Shown here piece after piece: positions 1 through 11,300 of a DNA stretch of 64,000 nt. The position numbers were made by a program, and so were the translations under genes. Source of the stretch: Elgaria multicarinata webbii (lineage: Eukaryota > Chordata > Lepidosauria > Squamata > Anguidae); contig NC_086172.1 of assembly GCF_023053635.1 (NCBI RefSeq), positions 65,832,681-65,896,680 of the forward strand, written 5' to 3'. How positions within the stretch are numbered: position 1 is the stretch's first letter; each line of letters begins with the position of its first letter. The notes under the pieces are model-generated. The model saw only the letters and a list, made by a program, of their open reading frames with translations, ran no database searches and was not told where the DNA came from.

Positions 1-506
1 AAAATTAGTTTTTGGAGAAGTTGTGGTCAATGTTGGCATGGCAAGGGGAAGCCGACATTGTTCTGGTCAGGAAACCTGACATGCCTACTCAGGACTAAGA
101 ACCATAGAGGAATGGGACCAAGTCCTGGGCAGATGCAGAGGCGGCCTCACTTGCCTTCTCCATGGGGTGTTCAGGCACCCTCTCTCCCTCCACCTTCACG
201 GTTGAGCAGTTGAGTGGAGAACCACCCCACCCTCTTCTTTTGTCAGTGAGAACGCCCTTCGACATACATGCCCCAAACAAAAAATGGGATGGTCTGATAT
301 AGCTCAAGGACAGCAATACACAGGATGGAAAAGCTTTATTGCACATGGAGGGGGGGGGGAAATGGACTTTCCCTGCTCCAAAATAAGACAGAAAAGGGGA
401 AGAGCCGCGATGAGCACAGGACAGGGGTGACGTCATGTGAGTACCGCCCTGCGAAAACACACACCAGGATGGTGAGAGTGCGATAAATCGCTGATGTGAT
501 GGAGCT
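1..506 (-). mobile_element. TIR DNA transposon, third copy of the GGCTCCATCACACC family (truncated by window edge)
   Basis: Read on the minus strand from 506, the end AGCTCCATCACATC and the subterminal TTTATCGCACTCTC match copies at 2288 and 58817. Internal blocks (GGGAAAGTC, GGGGCATGT, GGGTGGGG) follow in the same order. It is more diverged, and its other end lies before the window. Confidence 0.6.
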
Positions 507-512
507 CTTTGT

Positions 513-2282
513 GTCTTGTATTGTATTTTTAACTGTGCTTTTAACTTCTTTGATTTTATGGTTGCTTTAATTATTATTTTCTTTTATTCTTGGTCTTATT
601 AGTAGTAGCTGTCGTGGGTACCATTTTTTGATAGAAGTGTGGGATATAAATCAGATAAACATGAGTAGTTTGGATAAAATGTGGATGTTCATTCAATGCA
701 CATCCAAATATGTGTCTCCATTCTGCCAACTCTGTGCAACTTGATTGGACTGAGTGCTTTTGGCCCTGAGTGCTTTCCAAGTCTTTGTGAACAGTTTGCA
801 TCTTTTACAAAGGGTTGAGAAAAATTTCCAAGAAGGAGAAATGCATTTTGCAAGTGTTAAAAAGTTCTAGAAACATGATAAACACCACCACTGTTTTGAC
901 TCAACATTTGTAGGTTCTTCTCTTTCCAGATGATGATGATGATGATGATGATTTCTCTTTTCACACTCGTGGCAGTTTTTCTAAATGAATCTGATGGGCT
1001 TTGCCAAGTCATGCTGTCTTTTATAGATTCAGGAATTTCCTGACTATTGAGCACATTTTAAGTATGACACTTGTCTGGGTGTTTGTGTGGATGTATTTTG
1101 GTAGGTCCAGTTTATGCAGGTTTTCAGTATAGTTTTTTGATGTGATGCCAGTGACTGATGTTGTTGTCGTCATCATCATCATCATCTTTTTACAGTATAT
1201 TATACTACGACTTTTGTTTGTGTTCAGTGATTTAAGTTAGTGTAGACAGGTGTTGATTCAAGTTGGTGTAGACAGGTGTGAAGTTGTGGTATAGAGAGTC
1301 AAATATACCTAAGGCTCAATTTGTTACTGGTTAGTACTAGTTTCTATTTAATTGTTTTGTTGTTGTATATTGTCCTGTTAAAATTAACACGTGAAAACTG
1401 TTGCAGCACTATGTGATCCCCTATCTGTCACATGGCAACATAACTGATTTCCTAGTTTCATCTATTACAAATGTGATCTGATCATCATGGCTAGAAAAAC
1501 AAAGGATAAAACTGAAAGACTAGTAACATGTAGAGTGTAGTTACCTATTCAGCGTAACCTACTTTTGAAACAATGTTATGAAATACTCACATTGTTAGTA
1601 TAGGCACAGTTTGGGAGAATAACAGCTGCAATAATTACTATGAAGTTCTCCTGCCCCCACCCCTTGGCAGATATTATTGTATTTTGGCTTTTCTGTTGCC
1701 AACAAGCTTCACTGGAAGGCATGGTTCATGAACAACATTTATTTCTGCCTAATCATGGGTATGTCTTGCAATCATCTCAAAATCAGTTAGGAGCCAAGGT
1801 TCTTGTGAGCTTAGTTCATTTAAGCATCAGAACCATTTAAATACTTGTGAAGTGACTCATACACGTGTCCAGCAGAGTACAATATATGAGTGAGCCATGA
1901 TAAATTTAATAGTGTGTGTCTTGTGCTGTGACATAGGAAGTAGTTTGTGAAATCGGGATCAAATTAAATCTATGAGTAGGCATTAGTTCACGGTCATGCC
2001 TCTGTGACAAGCAAACTGTGTGAAATCTTCCCTTAATGGAGGCTGCAGCAAACCAATACTTAAACCAAACTACCCCTTCCTCCTCATAACTTGTAAGCAT
2101 AACTCTGTTTGGTCCTGCTTCTGCTTCCACCACTGCTAACTGATCTGTTATGTGGCAGCTACTGGAGTTTAAGTGTGCCTAATTTGTGAGTCATGGAGGC
2201 CCAAAACATTAGTTTCCTCAATAGTTTGAGATGGGTGGTTCTGGAAGAAATCATGTTATGGTTGTAGCACCAAGTGTCAGGA
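513..2282. other. ESYT3 intron, mostly unremarkable
   Basis: 513-665 looks like an old LINE 3' tail (gggatataaatcagataaac). Short ATC/GAT runs lie at 929-951 and 1167-1186. A 25-bp direct duplication containing gtgtagacaggtgt lies at about 1231-1283. No exon was found. Confidence 0.4.
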
Positions 2283-2310
2283 CAATGGGCTCCATCACAC
2301 CAGTGTTTTA

Positions 2311-3160
2311 TAGGGTTACCATATTTTGGAAACCAAAAAGGAGGACAACGTGGTCGCCCCCAAGGGGCGTGTCCGTCTGATTTTACAGCACTCATTTAAG
2401 ACAAATCTGTTCTACGTAACATCTTAATGTTAAAATCACTGAAATAAAGAACAAGTGAGAGATTCAATGTATCTGAAATTAACTTCACTCACTCCTACTT
2501 TTGTAGGTTTTGCTGTACTTTGAAGCTTTTGCTATACTCTGTGTGTTACATTCTCCTCTTCCCTCAAATATCTTTTCTGACTGTATCTTCACTCATTGCA
2601 AGCTGCTGTTGTTAACAGGGTTTGCTACTGGCCCCAGATCTGTTTCAAATTTGGTATGGCTAAAGCTCTACCTAAAAGCTATTATGGTGCCAACTTTCAG
2701 CTCTTTATCTTTAAAAATGACAGTTTAAAAAATAATTTTAAAACCTCATTTTTTAAAAAAAATTCCTAAAAAATCAATGGATGAACGGATCTGTTTCAAA
2801 TTTGATGTGGCTAAAGCGCTACCTAAATCCTTTCATGGTGCAAAGTTTCATCTCTTTATCTTTAAAAATGTCAATTTTAAAAATAATAATTTTAAAACCT
2901 CAATTTGTAAAAAATTCCTTAAAAATCAATGGATGAACGGATCTGTTTCAAATTTGGTATGACTAAAGCCCTTCCTAAGAGCTACCATTGTGCCAAGTTT
3001 CATGTCTTTATCTTAAAAAATGACGGAGTTATAAGCATTTTTGTTAATTCCCATTAGAGCTGCTCTTTGGGGGGGGAATCCAGATTTCCCCTCCCCCTCC
3101 CAGATTTGCCCTCAAAAACCTGGACAAATCTGGGCAAATCCGGTCATATGGTCACCCTAG
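2311..3160 (+). mobile_element. Nested hAT-like nonautonomous transposon
   Basis: Ends TAGGGTTACCATAT and, inverted, CTAGGGTGACCATATG. It is flanked by GTGTTTTA (2303-2310) and CTGTTTTA (3161-3168), an 8-bp duplication with one change; copy B shows the single empty site accagtgttttatcac. The AGGGTGACCATAT end with an adjacent AGGAGGACA motif is common in reptile hAT-type short elements. Confidence 0.75.
2637..3045 (+). repeat. 151-152 bp tandem array inside the nested element
   Basis: Units begin GATCTGTTTCAAATTTG at 2637, 2788 and 2940 (the third is partial), each with gctaaagc, ctttatcttaaaaatg and ttttaaaacctca blocks. Unit divergence looks like 10-15 percent by eye. Confidence 0.8.
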
Positions 3161-3705
3161 CTGTTTTATCACACTCTCGTCATGCTTGGTTTGCGGTTTT
3201 GCAGCACAGCACTAGATAACGTTGTGCCTGTCCTGCAGACACCCTGCCTCTTCCCCTTCCTTTTTCGTGTTTTCCTAGAGTGGGGAAAGTCTGGATTATT
3301 TCTTCCAAACAGAATTAAAGCGCCCTTCAGCCCCTGTGTGGTGCCATCCTCTCACTATTTCTTTTGTTAGGGGCATGTGCTTTGAAGAGAGAACTTGCTG
3401 ACAAAAGGGGGTGGGGCAGTTCTCCTCCTCCAGCACTGTGTCGGTAAATCATTAGACAACAAATATATAGTGGGGGGGGGGGAGCCTACGCCCATCACAC
3501 TGTTACAACCAGTGAACTGGAGGCAGAAGGAGAAGGGGTGGAGCCAGGTTGAGTGGAAGAGCAAACAAGCAAAAGGAGGTTTCATCAGTATAGCACAATA
3601 CCACAAACCCACATGAAAGGGGCCATTAGCTTGATGCGCTAATGAAACAGAGCTAGAAATCACAGAGACAAACTGGGGGGGAAGTAGGTGTGATGGAGCT
3701 CAATG

Positions 3706-4444
3706 TGGAGGTTTGAGAGATGAGCCTTGATCTACCAAGGGGAGCTGTGGAGCTGCTGGTCCCTTGCAGACATGCATTCTCCACAACATCTAGGTTTGAT
3801 CAGAAAAGCTACTTGCTCTTTCCCCCTGCTCTTTCTCATCATAATCATTAGTCCCTTCTTGATCCCTTTATACTTCCTGCAGCACCTGGTGTGTAGAGCA
3901 CCTTAGCTATTCTCCCCCCTTCATTGTTTATAATCAGATTCTGCAATTCCAGAATGAGGATTCAGTTGTAAATTCCTGTAGTATGCAGGTGGAAACAAAA
4001 CCTTTCAGGTTCTAGAACCCACCGAACACCACCAACCTGTCCCTCTTTCCACGAAACTCTAACCCAAATATTTTCCCCTTTCTTGATTGATGTGATGCTT
4101 TGCCCCATATCATCTACTTTTCAGAAATGTGCCACCATGCAGTAGAAAATATTTGAGTGATAGATTTTCTTTTTTATATTTTGCCTACTTCCCAAAAAAG
4201 AAGGGATGAGAAGATTGTAAACTGTATTTGTTTAGAAACCTTACAAACTTTATTCACTCAAAGAAACTTGTCCACTCTCTCTCACTCATAGAAGAAGCTC
4301 GCAGCTGAGTTTTCTTCTTGATATTTTAATAACTGACTTGCCACTAAGGAAAGCCCTTTAGGACAAGAAGAACATTTGACATTTTGGGTCTTATGTACTT
4401 TTTTATTGCAAGTTAGTGACATCCTAACACAAACTCTTTCTCAG
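3706..4444. other. ESYT3 intron, no recognised feature
   Basis: Unique AT-rich sequence. I searched for the preceding SMP exon and did not find one. Confidence 0.4.
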
Positions 4445-4511
4445 CTATATAGGGGACTGTGAAATTCAGATGGAATTGTCCAGGTTTAAAGTAGGAGTGA
4501 AAGGAATACAG
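4445..4511 (+). CDS. ESYT3: ESYT3 SMP-domain exon
   Basis: Reads [15 protein letters not shown]...GVKGIQ between ctttctcag and gtgggt. This is the membrane-distal strand segment of the SMP domain. It is the first ESYT3 exon I can identify; the preceding exon must end with two bases of a split codon. Confidence 0.9.
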
Positions 4512-7500
4512 GTGGGTACAGTACAGCTTACATTTATTAAATTGTTTGAGATACTTCGTACATTCTACATATTTTTTTCTACGTGTCTATTAACTAAATA
4601 ATGCTACATTAATCTTTTTTTTCAGTTGTATGGAACATTACGAGTGATACTAGAACCCCTACTGACAGAAGTACCTTTCTTTGGAGCTGTAACCATGTTT
4701 TTCATCCAGAAACCTGTAAGTCAACTGTGAATGCTAGTCAGCTTTTGATTTACATATTGGTCTGTGTATATTTTCAGCTTTCATAATGGAATTGTGAATG
4801 CTGTCCTTCTAAAGTATAGAAATTGTGAATGTATATAAATATCAAGAAGAGTGCATGTTCTACCTATACAGCATTTCTAAACAAACAAACAAAAACCAAA
4901 AAAGAAATATGGCTCTAAAATACACTAGTAAAGTGTTACTATAGCAATGATCCTATGAAAATAACAAAGTTGTATTTGATTGCAGTACAGGGAACTGTGT
5001 TGCCTCCTGTGTCAATTGGAATTTATTTTAAGTATTGCTATGGTGCCTTTCAAGATACAGCCTTTCCAAGAAGGCTCACATACATAAATTTAAAACATAA
5101 AAACTAAAACAAATCTCATTACAGTAACCAACTAAAGCTGCAATCTAAAAACATTGTGTAGCTGAGCCTAGCAATCATGGAAAACCAATGGAAACCAATT
5201 AAAAGAAAATTGACAGCTGTTTTAAACAATTAAATAATAATAAACCCAGCCCAGCACCTCCACTAAAAGCACATCAAAACAAATGGGTTTTCAAAGCCAA
5301 TAAAGATGGAGCCAAATGTATATCCTTTGGGAGAGTATTCCACAAATATAGAGCCATCACCCAAAAGGCCCCGATATGCAAGATGTGTGCAACCTTCAAT
5401 ACATAAAACTTAGCCGATAAATATATAAAACTTATCTGAAGTCAGAAGTATCTCTGCTTCTCTGTTCAAACCAAGATACCCACTCTCTTTGTACAGGGTC
5501 ACATAGGGGTAGGACAGAGGGTCAGTGTATTATCACACTAACTGCTAGCTAGATAATTCCTCCCAATGTAGTCAGACCTGCGGCATCTGATCCACAGGTT
5601 ATATAAGCTATCACATCACAGGTTTCAAAAACAAGTCCACAGGATATTAATGGCCCTCCCCCTGCCTCCAGGTAAATTGTTGCATATTATTGGCCTGCAA
5701 ACAAGTGGATGAGGGGAAAGAATCAAGTCTGTTACATTTTGCAAGAGTTTGGCTGCCTGGTCAGCTGAAGCCAGTGTCACAAGTGGCTATGTACAAACCT
5801 GGTAACTATGTCAATGGATTGTGTTGCTGTGGAAGGGAGTGGGGTGCTGAGGGGGGAATCTCCAGACTTGTATGTGAAAGGTAAACTTAAATCACAGTAA
5901 ACTGACCGAGATATGTACTTAAAGGATAGGACTATTGATGGCTCCTAGTCCTGATGGCCCTATGCTGCCTCTAGTATCAGAGGCAGTATGCCTGTGTACA
6001 TCAGTTGCTGGGGAACATAGGCGGGAGGGTGCTGAAGCACTCATGTCCTGCTTTTGGTGTTCCATGGGCAGCTGCTTGGCCACTGTGTGAACAGAATGCT
6101 GGACTAGATGGACCCTTGGTCTGATCCAGCATGGCTCTTCTTATGTTCTTACTTATTATTAAAGGGAGCACAGAGTAAAGGAGGAGTACAAATGTTTTCT
6201 AAACGCCTGTAAACCTTTTGCTGCGTTCTGACAAATGGGAGCAGCAATTAAACTCAGCTAGTAAATCAGAGGTGCAAGGTGGGGTGGGCATAATTTATAG
6301 TCCAACTCTATGCTTGTTTTCTCAGAAGCAAAATACACTTTCTTCCAGGTTTGTGTGCATAGGAGTTAAATCACTGAGATTTATTCTCATTGAGGTTTAT
6401 CCTCATTTTGCACATTTCCTAGAAAGATAATTGCTGGATCAAAATATTTTCCTGTCTGAAATAAAGCCCAAATAGTGCCCTCACCCTGCCATGGCACCAT
6501 TCAGGCAGTATGTCTTCATGGTCCCACCTGCAGAAGGTTGCTTCACCCTGCTGTATTGCATGGCTGGTCCTGAGAAGGACGCTTGCATTCTTTTCCGAGG
6601 TCTGTGGTGTTCCCCATTGGATAGGAATAGTAAAATGCCTTTGGCTGTCTAATGGTATAGAGCTTTCAGGCTGTAATGTCATTCCTAAAACCAGCAATGT
6701 GAGTTCTGGACTTGGTTAATTGCTTAGACATACCCAGTAGATGTCTACCGAGTTGAGAAAGTTGACACGTGCTGACTGTGTGTGCCTCACATAGCAAGTA
6801 TGTAGGAAGAATCCAAACTGTCCGGCAGGCTTCTAGCAGAGGAAATGCTGCGAGGCCTTGCTTACGCATCTCCTTCTGACAGAAGCCATCCAAGCACATG
6901 GTTGCCCTGAGGCTGCCATGTTGTAATCTTAATTGGTTGTTCATGGAATTTGTGGCGGCAGCCAATCATGTCTTCATAATGTGCCTGAGTTAGTTATGAC
7001 CACATGACTCTTCAAGGCTTCAGAGGTTCGTGTGCAATCTGAGCTTACTTGGGATGTGACCACATAATCCTCAAGCCAATCTAAAAAAACCACATGCTAG
7101 AGACAAATGGAAAGTGTGTTTATTGTGTGGTTTCAAATGTCTGAAGAGTTTTGGCCAATGTTAATTGTGTTAATTTGAGTCGGATTTCTTGGGGTAGAGC
7201 ACTTACGTTGCATGCAAAAGGTCCCAGGCATCTCCAAGTGGGGCTGGAGAAGTTCCCAGCCTAAAACCCCAAAGAACTACTGACAACCAGACAGGACAAT
7301 GCTGAGCTAGGTGGACCATATAATAGGTTCCCGATTTTGACATTGCTTTTTGTCATTTCAATATTAAAAACCAGTTGTGTTATTGAATGTGCAATGTTTG
7401 TAGTGAGTGTGCAGTGAGTGTTTCTTTGTTTTTTCTCACTCTCAATGTAGCACTTGGAAATCAGTTGGGCAGGACTGACCAACCTGCTAGATGCTCCAGG

Positions 7501-8299
7501 CATTAGGTAAGTGCTCAGTCAGGATGGGGGCTGTAGCTCAGTAGTAGAGCTTATGCTTGGCATGCAGGAGGTCCCAGGTTCAATCCCCGGCTTCTCCAGG
7601 TATAGCTAGGAAGAAATCTTGTCTGTAACCCCCGAGAGCTGCTGCCAGTTAGTGTTGGCAGTACTGGGCTAGGTCCATCAATGATTTAACTCAGTATAAG
7701 GGAGCTTTCTATCTTCCTATCATCTTAAAGGAAAATATCTTGATACCTTAATGAAAGTAATACACTAGATGTCAGAGCTGGGACCAGTCCTCATGTCGCA
7801 ATGACAAAATGGAGGCCATTTTGAGCTGCCTCTCTATGACAGCTGTTCCACAATGATGGGTACAGTGTACAGAGGCTCATTTTCCATCACTCTGTCACTG
7901 TCTGTCAACCCAGCAGGGAATGGCATTGTGAGAACTCTCCACAAAATGTGGGGAGTGATCAGCCACTCTTCAGAGTATGTCATTTGCCACAATTGCAGTG
8001 GTGGGGACCTATTAAATCGCACTATGATTTAATTTTGTGGGCATTCATATGCTTGGCTCTGTAAGGAGAGCTTTTGCCACTTCAGTGTGCAACTTCACTT
8101 TGGCTCGGCAACAGCACTCAACTAAGGACAAGAGAATATCATTTTCATGGGAAATTTGACCCATTAAAATGTTCTTCCTTGTGCTGTGGTTTTGACTATA
8201 GACACATTCATTTTGGATGAATGTTTACTGTTTACAGTAAATGTTTACTATTTACTGTTTTACTCTGTACAGCACCATGTACATTGATGGTGCTATATA

Positions 8300-8338
<39 letters not shown>

Positions 8339-11300
8339 TTGGAAAGAAGATACCTAAGGCAAGCAAGCTTGAGAGGTCTGCCTGAAATACATGTTTTTGT
8401 ATATGCATTTTTTAAAAATGAATAAATAATTGTGCATGTTTTATTTGTTTTCCTCATTTCAGCGTATTGTCAGACTCCTTAATCCAAGATCTCATAGCTG
8501 CCCGGTTGGTGCTGCCAAACAGACTCACTGTTCCACTGAAAAAGAACATTAACATTTCTCACTTGCGGTTTCCTATTCCATACGTGAGTCATGTCTGAGA
8601 ACTGTGCTCTTAAGACTTCCTAGCAAGTCACCTGGCTCAAGGCATAAGGTAGAGCTCTCTCTGAAGAAGTGAGTGCTGTCCCCTGGCACAGGGGCTGTCT
8701 TCACTGCGCCAGGTTGGCACAGCCTCCTACCCCAACCTCACACTGCCTGAGGCAGCATTGGGTAGTCCTGACACTGAGGAGGAAGCGTGGGGCTTCTGGG
8801 TGGCCATCCAGAAGCTCCCCTCGTCCCCTTCCTGGAGGAAGGCACCAGTTACTGGTCGGCTTCCACCAGACTCTGCCCCTGGGTTGGCCCCAGATTGGCA
8901 GTGGAGCGCCATTACATGGCAGAAGCACCATGTTGATGTCACTCCATTCGAAAAAGTCAGGGTAAATCACCAACTTTTTCAAAACGCAGCATTGCAGGGA
9001 AGCCCCACGGTGGCTGCGAACCTGTGCCTATGTCATCTAACTGACAGGGTGCAGATCCGCAGCCTTTCCCTGCATGTAGACAGCCCCTTGGCTATTTTTC
9101 CCCGCCTGCCATTTTGTGGTGATGTACATTGATAAGGCCAGGAACTGGGATAGCAAATTTACAACTTGCCCATACCTGAATCAGAACAGCAGAGACAGAG
9201 CTATGAGATGTATGTTCACCTACTTCTCTTGACCACAAATAGTTGTTGGGGTTCGTCTGTTTCTCTCCCCTGCAAACCCTCTCCAAGATTTCAGAGAACT
9301 TCGGTTTTGGAAAAGTTTTCTTGTGGGGAAGATAGATTTTTAGTTAGGAAAGGTTTTTTGAGACTTGGTGAGGCATAGACTTGGTTTGCACATCATGCAT
9401 ATCCATGGGTTGTTTAAACCATGGTACTCAAGACCACATGGGGTTAAGCAAGTGAGCATGTTGGCCCCTGATCACTATGGGATAAATGAATTAGAACTCT
9501 GGGTTGTTCCTCTCTCAACAACCCAAAATGCTAAGTTCAGACATCCTGATGAATGACCCAGAAACCGGTTAATCCTGGGCTGTTTAGCAAAGCAGAAGTG
9601 GTTGAGTGGGTGGGATCTGGCACCCTCACTTGCTTCCACATGGTCATCACTACTCATAGTTTAAATAAGTAATTTGTAGTCATAATGTGCAAACTGGGTC
9701 ATCGTTTTGAGCCTCCCTAGTTTTGAGTGTCAGGAAATCCACTCAAAATAGATGTGTGTTTGGGTTAAGTGAAGAATATGGAACAGTCTTGGATATAGAT
9801 TGCAGCTGGTGCAGGTTCAGTGAGTATATTCTTGGTGTGATAGGATTGCAACAACACACATGCATGAATGATGCATTCTGTTTCTCCACTATGCACTAGC
9901 AAAGATTTTTCAGAACTCAAGCATATGCAATACACCTTCTTCTCTGATGTAAGGAAATGACAATACTCTACTTTTGGCCACTATTTTATCCATCCCTCAT
10001 TGGGAGGTACAAAGAGAGAACATTGCAGGTTGAAAAAAAGCCCCCCCAAAGCCCTCTGATGGATTCTTTTAGCAAAATGTTATATGTGTTCTGTAGGCAG
10101 CAGCCATTGTCCTTATTGTTTTATTTTTAGGGCTTTCTTAGTCATAACATTTAGAATGTAGAGACTTAATGAACACTGTTAGTAATGGGTTGTTTATTTT
10201 AATGTTTGTCTGTGTGTGTGTTTGTAGGGAGTAGTAAGAGTGTACCTCCAAGAGGCTGAAAATCTTGTCCAAAAAGACAACTTCCTTGGGGCAATTAGGG
10301 GGAAGTCGGACCCTTACGCTCTTGTTCGAGTTGGCCTGGTGCAGTTCCGAAGCAAGACAATACAAAGAAACCTGAATCCCATCTGGAATGAAATGTTTGA
10401 GGTGTTAAGTGCTAATAGTTCTATCTAGAATTCTAAATGTATTACTGGCACAGATCTGTACAGAAGTAAGTCCCATTGATTTAAATGGGGCTTACTCCCA
10501 GTTAGGCAGGTATAGGATTGTAGCCTAAGTCAGCTCTATTTTTTAAAATACCTTATCTCTGTATGAGCAAATAAAATTGAGTTGGAGTAGAGGGACACTG
10601 TTCCATTAACATATCACTGCTGCAAGTGTGGATAACTTGTGGACCTCCAGATGTTTTGACCTACAACTCCTATCATCCCTCACCATTGGCTATGCTAACT
10701 AGGGCTGATGGGAGTTGTATGCCAAAAAAACTGGAGGGCCACGACTTACCCACCCTTACACTTGTGAGTAATTCACCTTTTTTTTTTTTTTTTGCTTACC
10801 AGAACTCTGTATCAATGTGTTAGAGAGAAATGTATTAAGTTACATCAGGGTGCAAACCAGCAGGCCATATGTGATGCTCAGCCACTTCTGGTATGACCTG
10901 CAAAACCAGTGGCACCCCACTTGCTTTTTTTCCATTGCCCAGCTGATCCAACAGCCAGCTTCTTCCCCATGCCCTGTTTGCTTTCCCTCTCACAGCAACA
11001 ACAACAAAAAAGCTCTTATCTCTGATCAGCAGCTGGTCAGAGATAAGAGCTTTTCCCTGCTGGGGAGAGGAGACAGGGCATGGGGAAGAAGCTGCTGAGT
11101 GATTCGGTCTTGCTTACTTGCCCTGCTTACTTGTAGAGTAAGTAGACATGCTGCTCATGCTTGCTTCTGAGTAAACATACAGAGGCTTAGTATTTGGGGT
11201 GATATTTGAAAGTGCTGCTGAGTGATTCCATCCTGCTTACTGCCGAGGAGAAAAGTGTTCCCCATCTCACTTGTGGTGGAGAAACTACATACCCTGCTGC

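Larger units (their letters stand above)
2288..3700 (+). mobile_element. TIR DNA transposon copy A, interrupted by a nested element
   Basis: Termini GGCTCCATCACACC and (reverse complement of the right end) AGCTCCATCACACC, flanked by a perfect 5-bp duplication CAATG (2283-2287 and 3701-3705). The sequence on both sides of the nested insertion aligns continuously with copy B at 58817-59484. It is nonautonomous with no transposase frame. Its superfamily is not recognised; the target duplication argues against a typical 8-bp hAT. Confidence 0.75.

Noticed and set aside
95-460. A 121-codon minus-strand frame at the left edge
   Set aside because: It lies in a diverged copy of the GGCTCCATCACACC transposon and has no domain.
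2637-3045. Regular repeat units resembling a CRISPR-like or satellite array
   Set aside because: Units are 151 bp with no distinct spacers, lie inside a TIR element, and the window is vertebrate DNA.
7527-7600. A tRNA-like segment with A and B boxes
   Set aside because: It lacks a closed cloverleaf and runs into a SINE body with a CR1-like end; a second diverged copy lies at 7191-7325. It is a SINE head, not a tRNA gene.
8758-9132. Plus-strand open frame of 124 codons
   Set aside because: It lies within and past the ends of a TIR element at 8691-9087 and has no recognisable domain or splice support.
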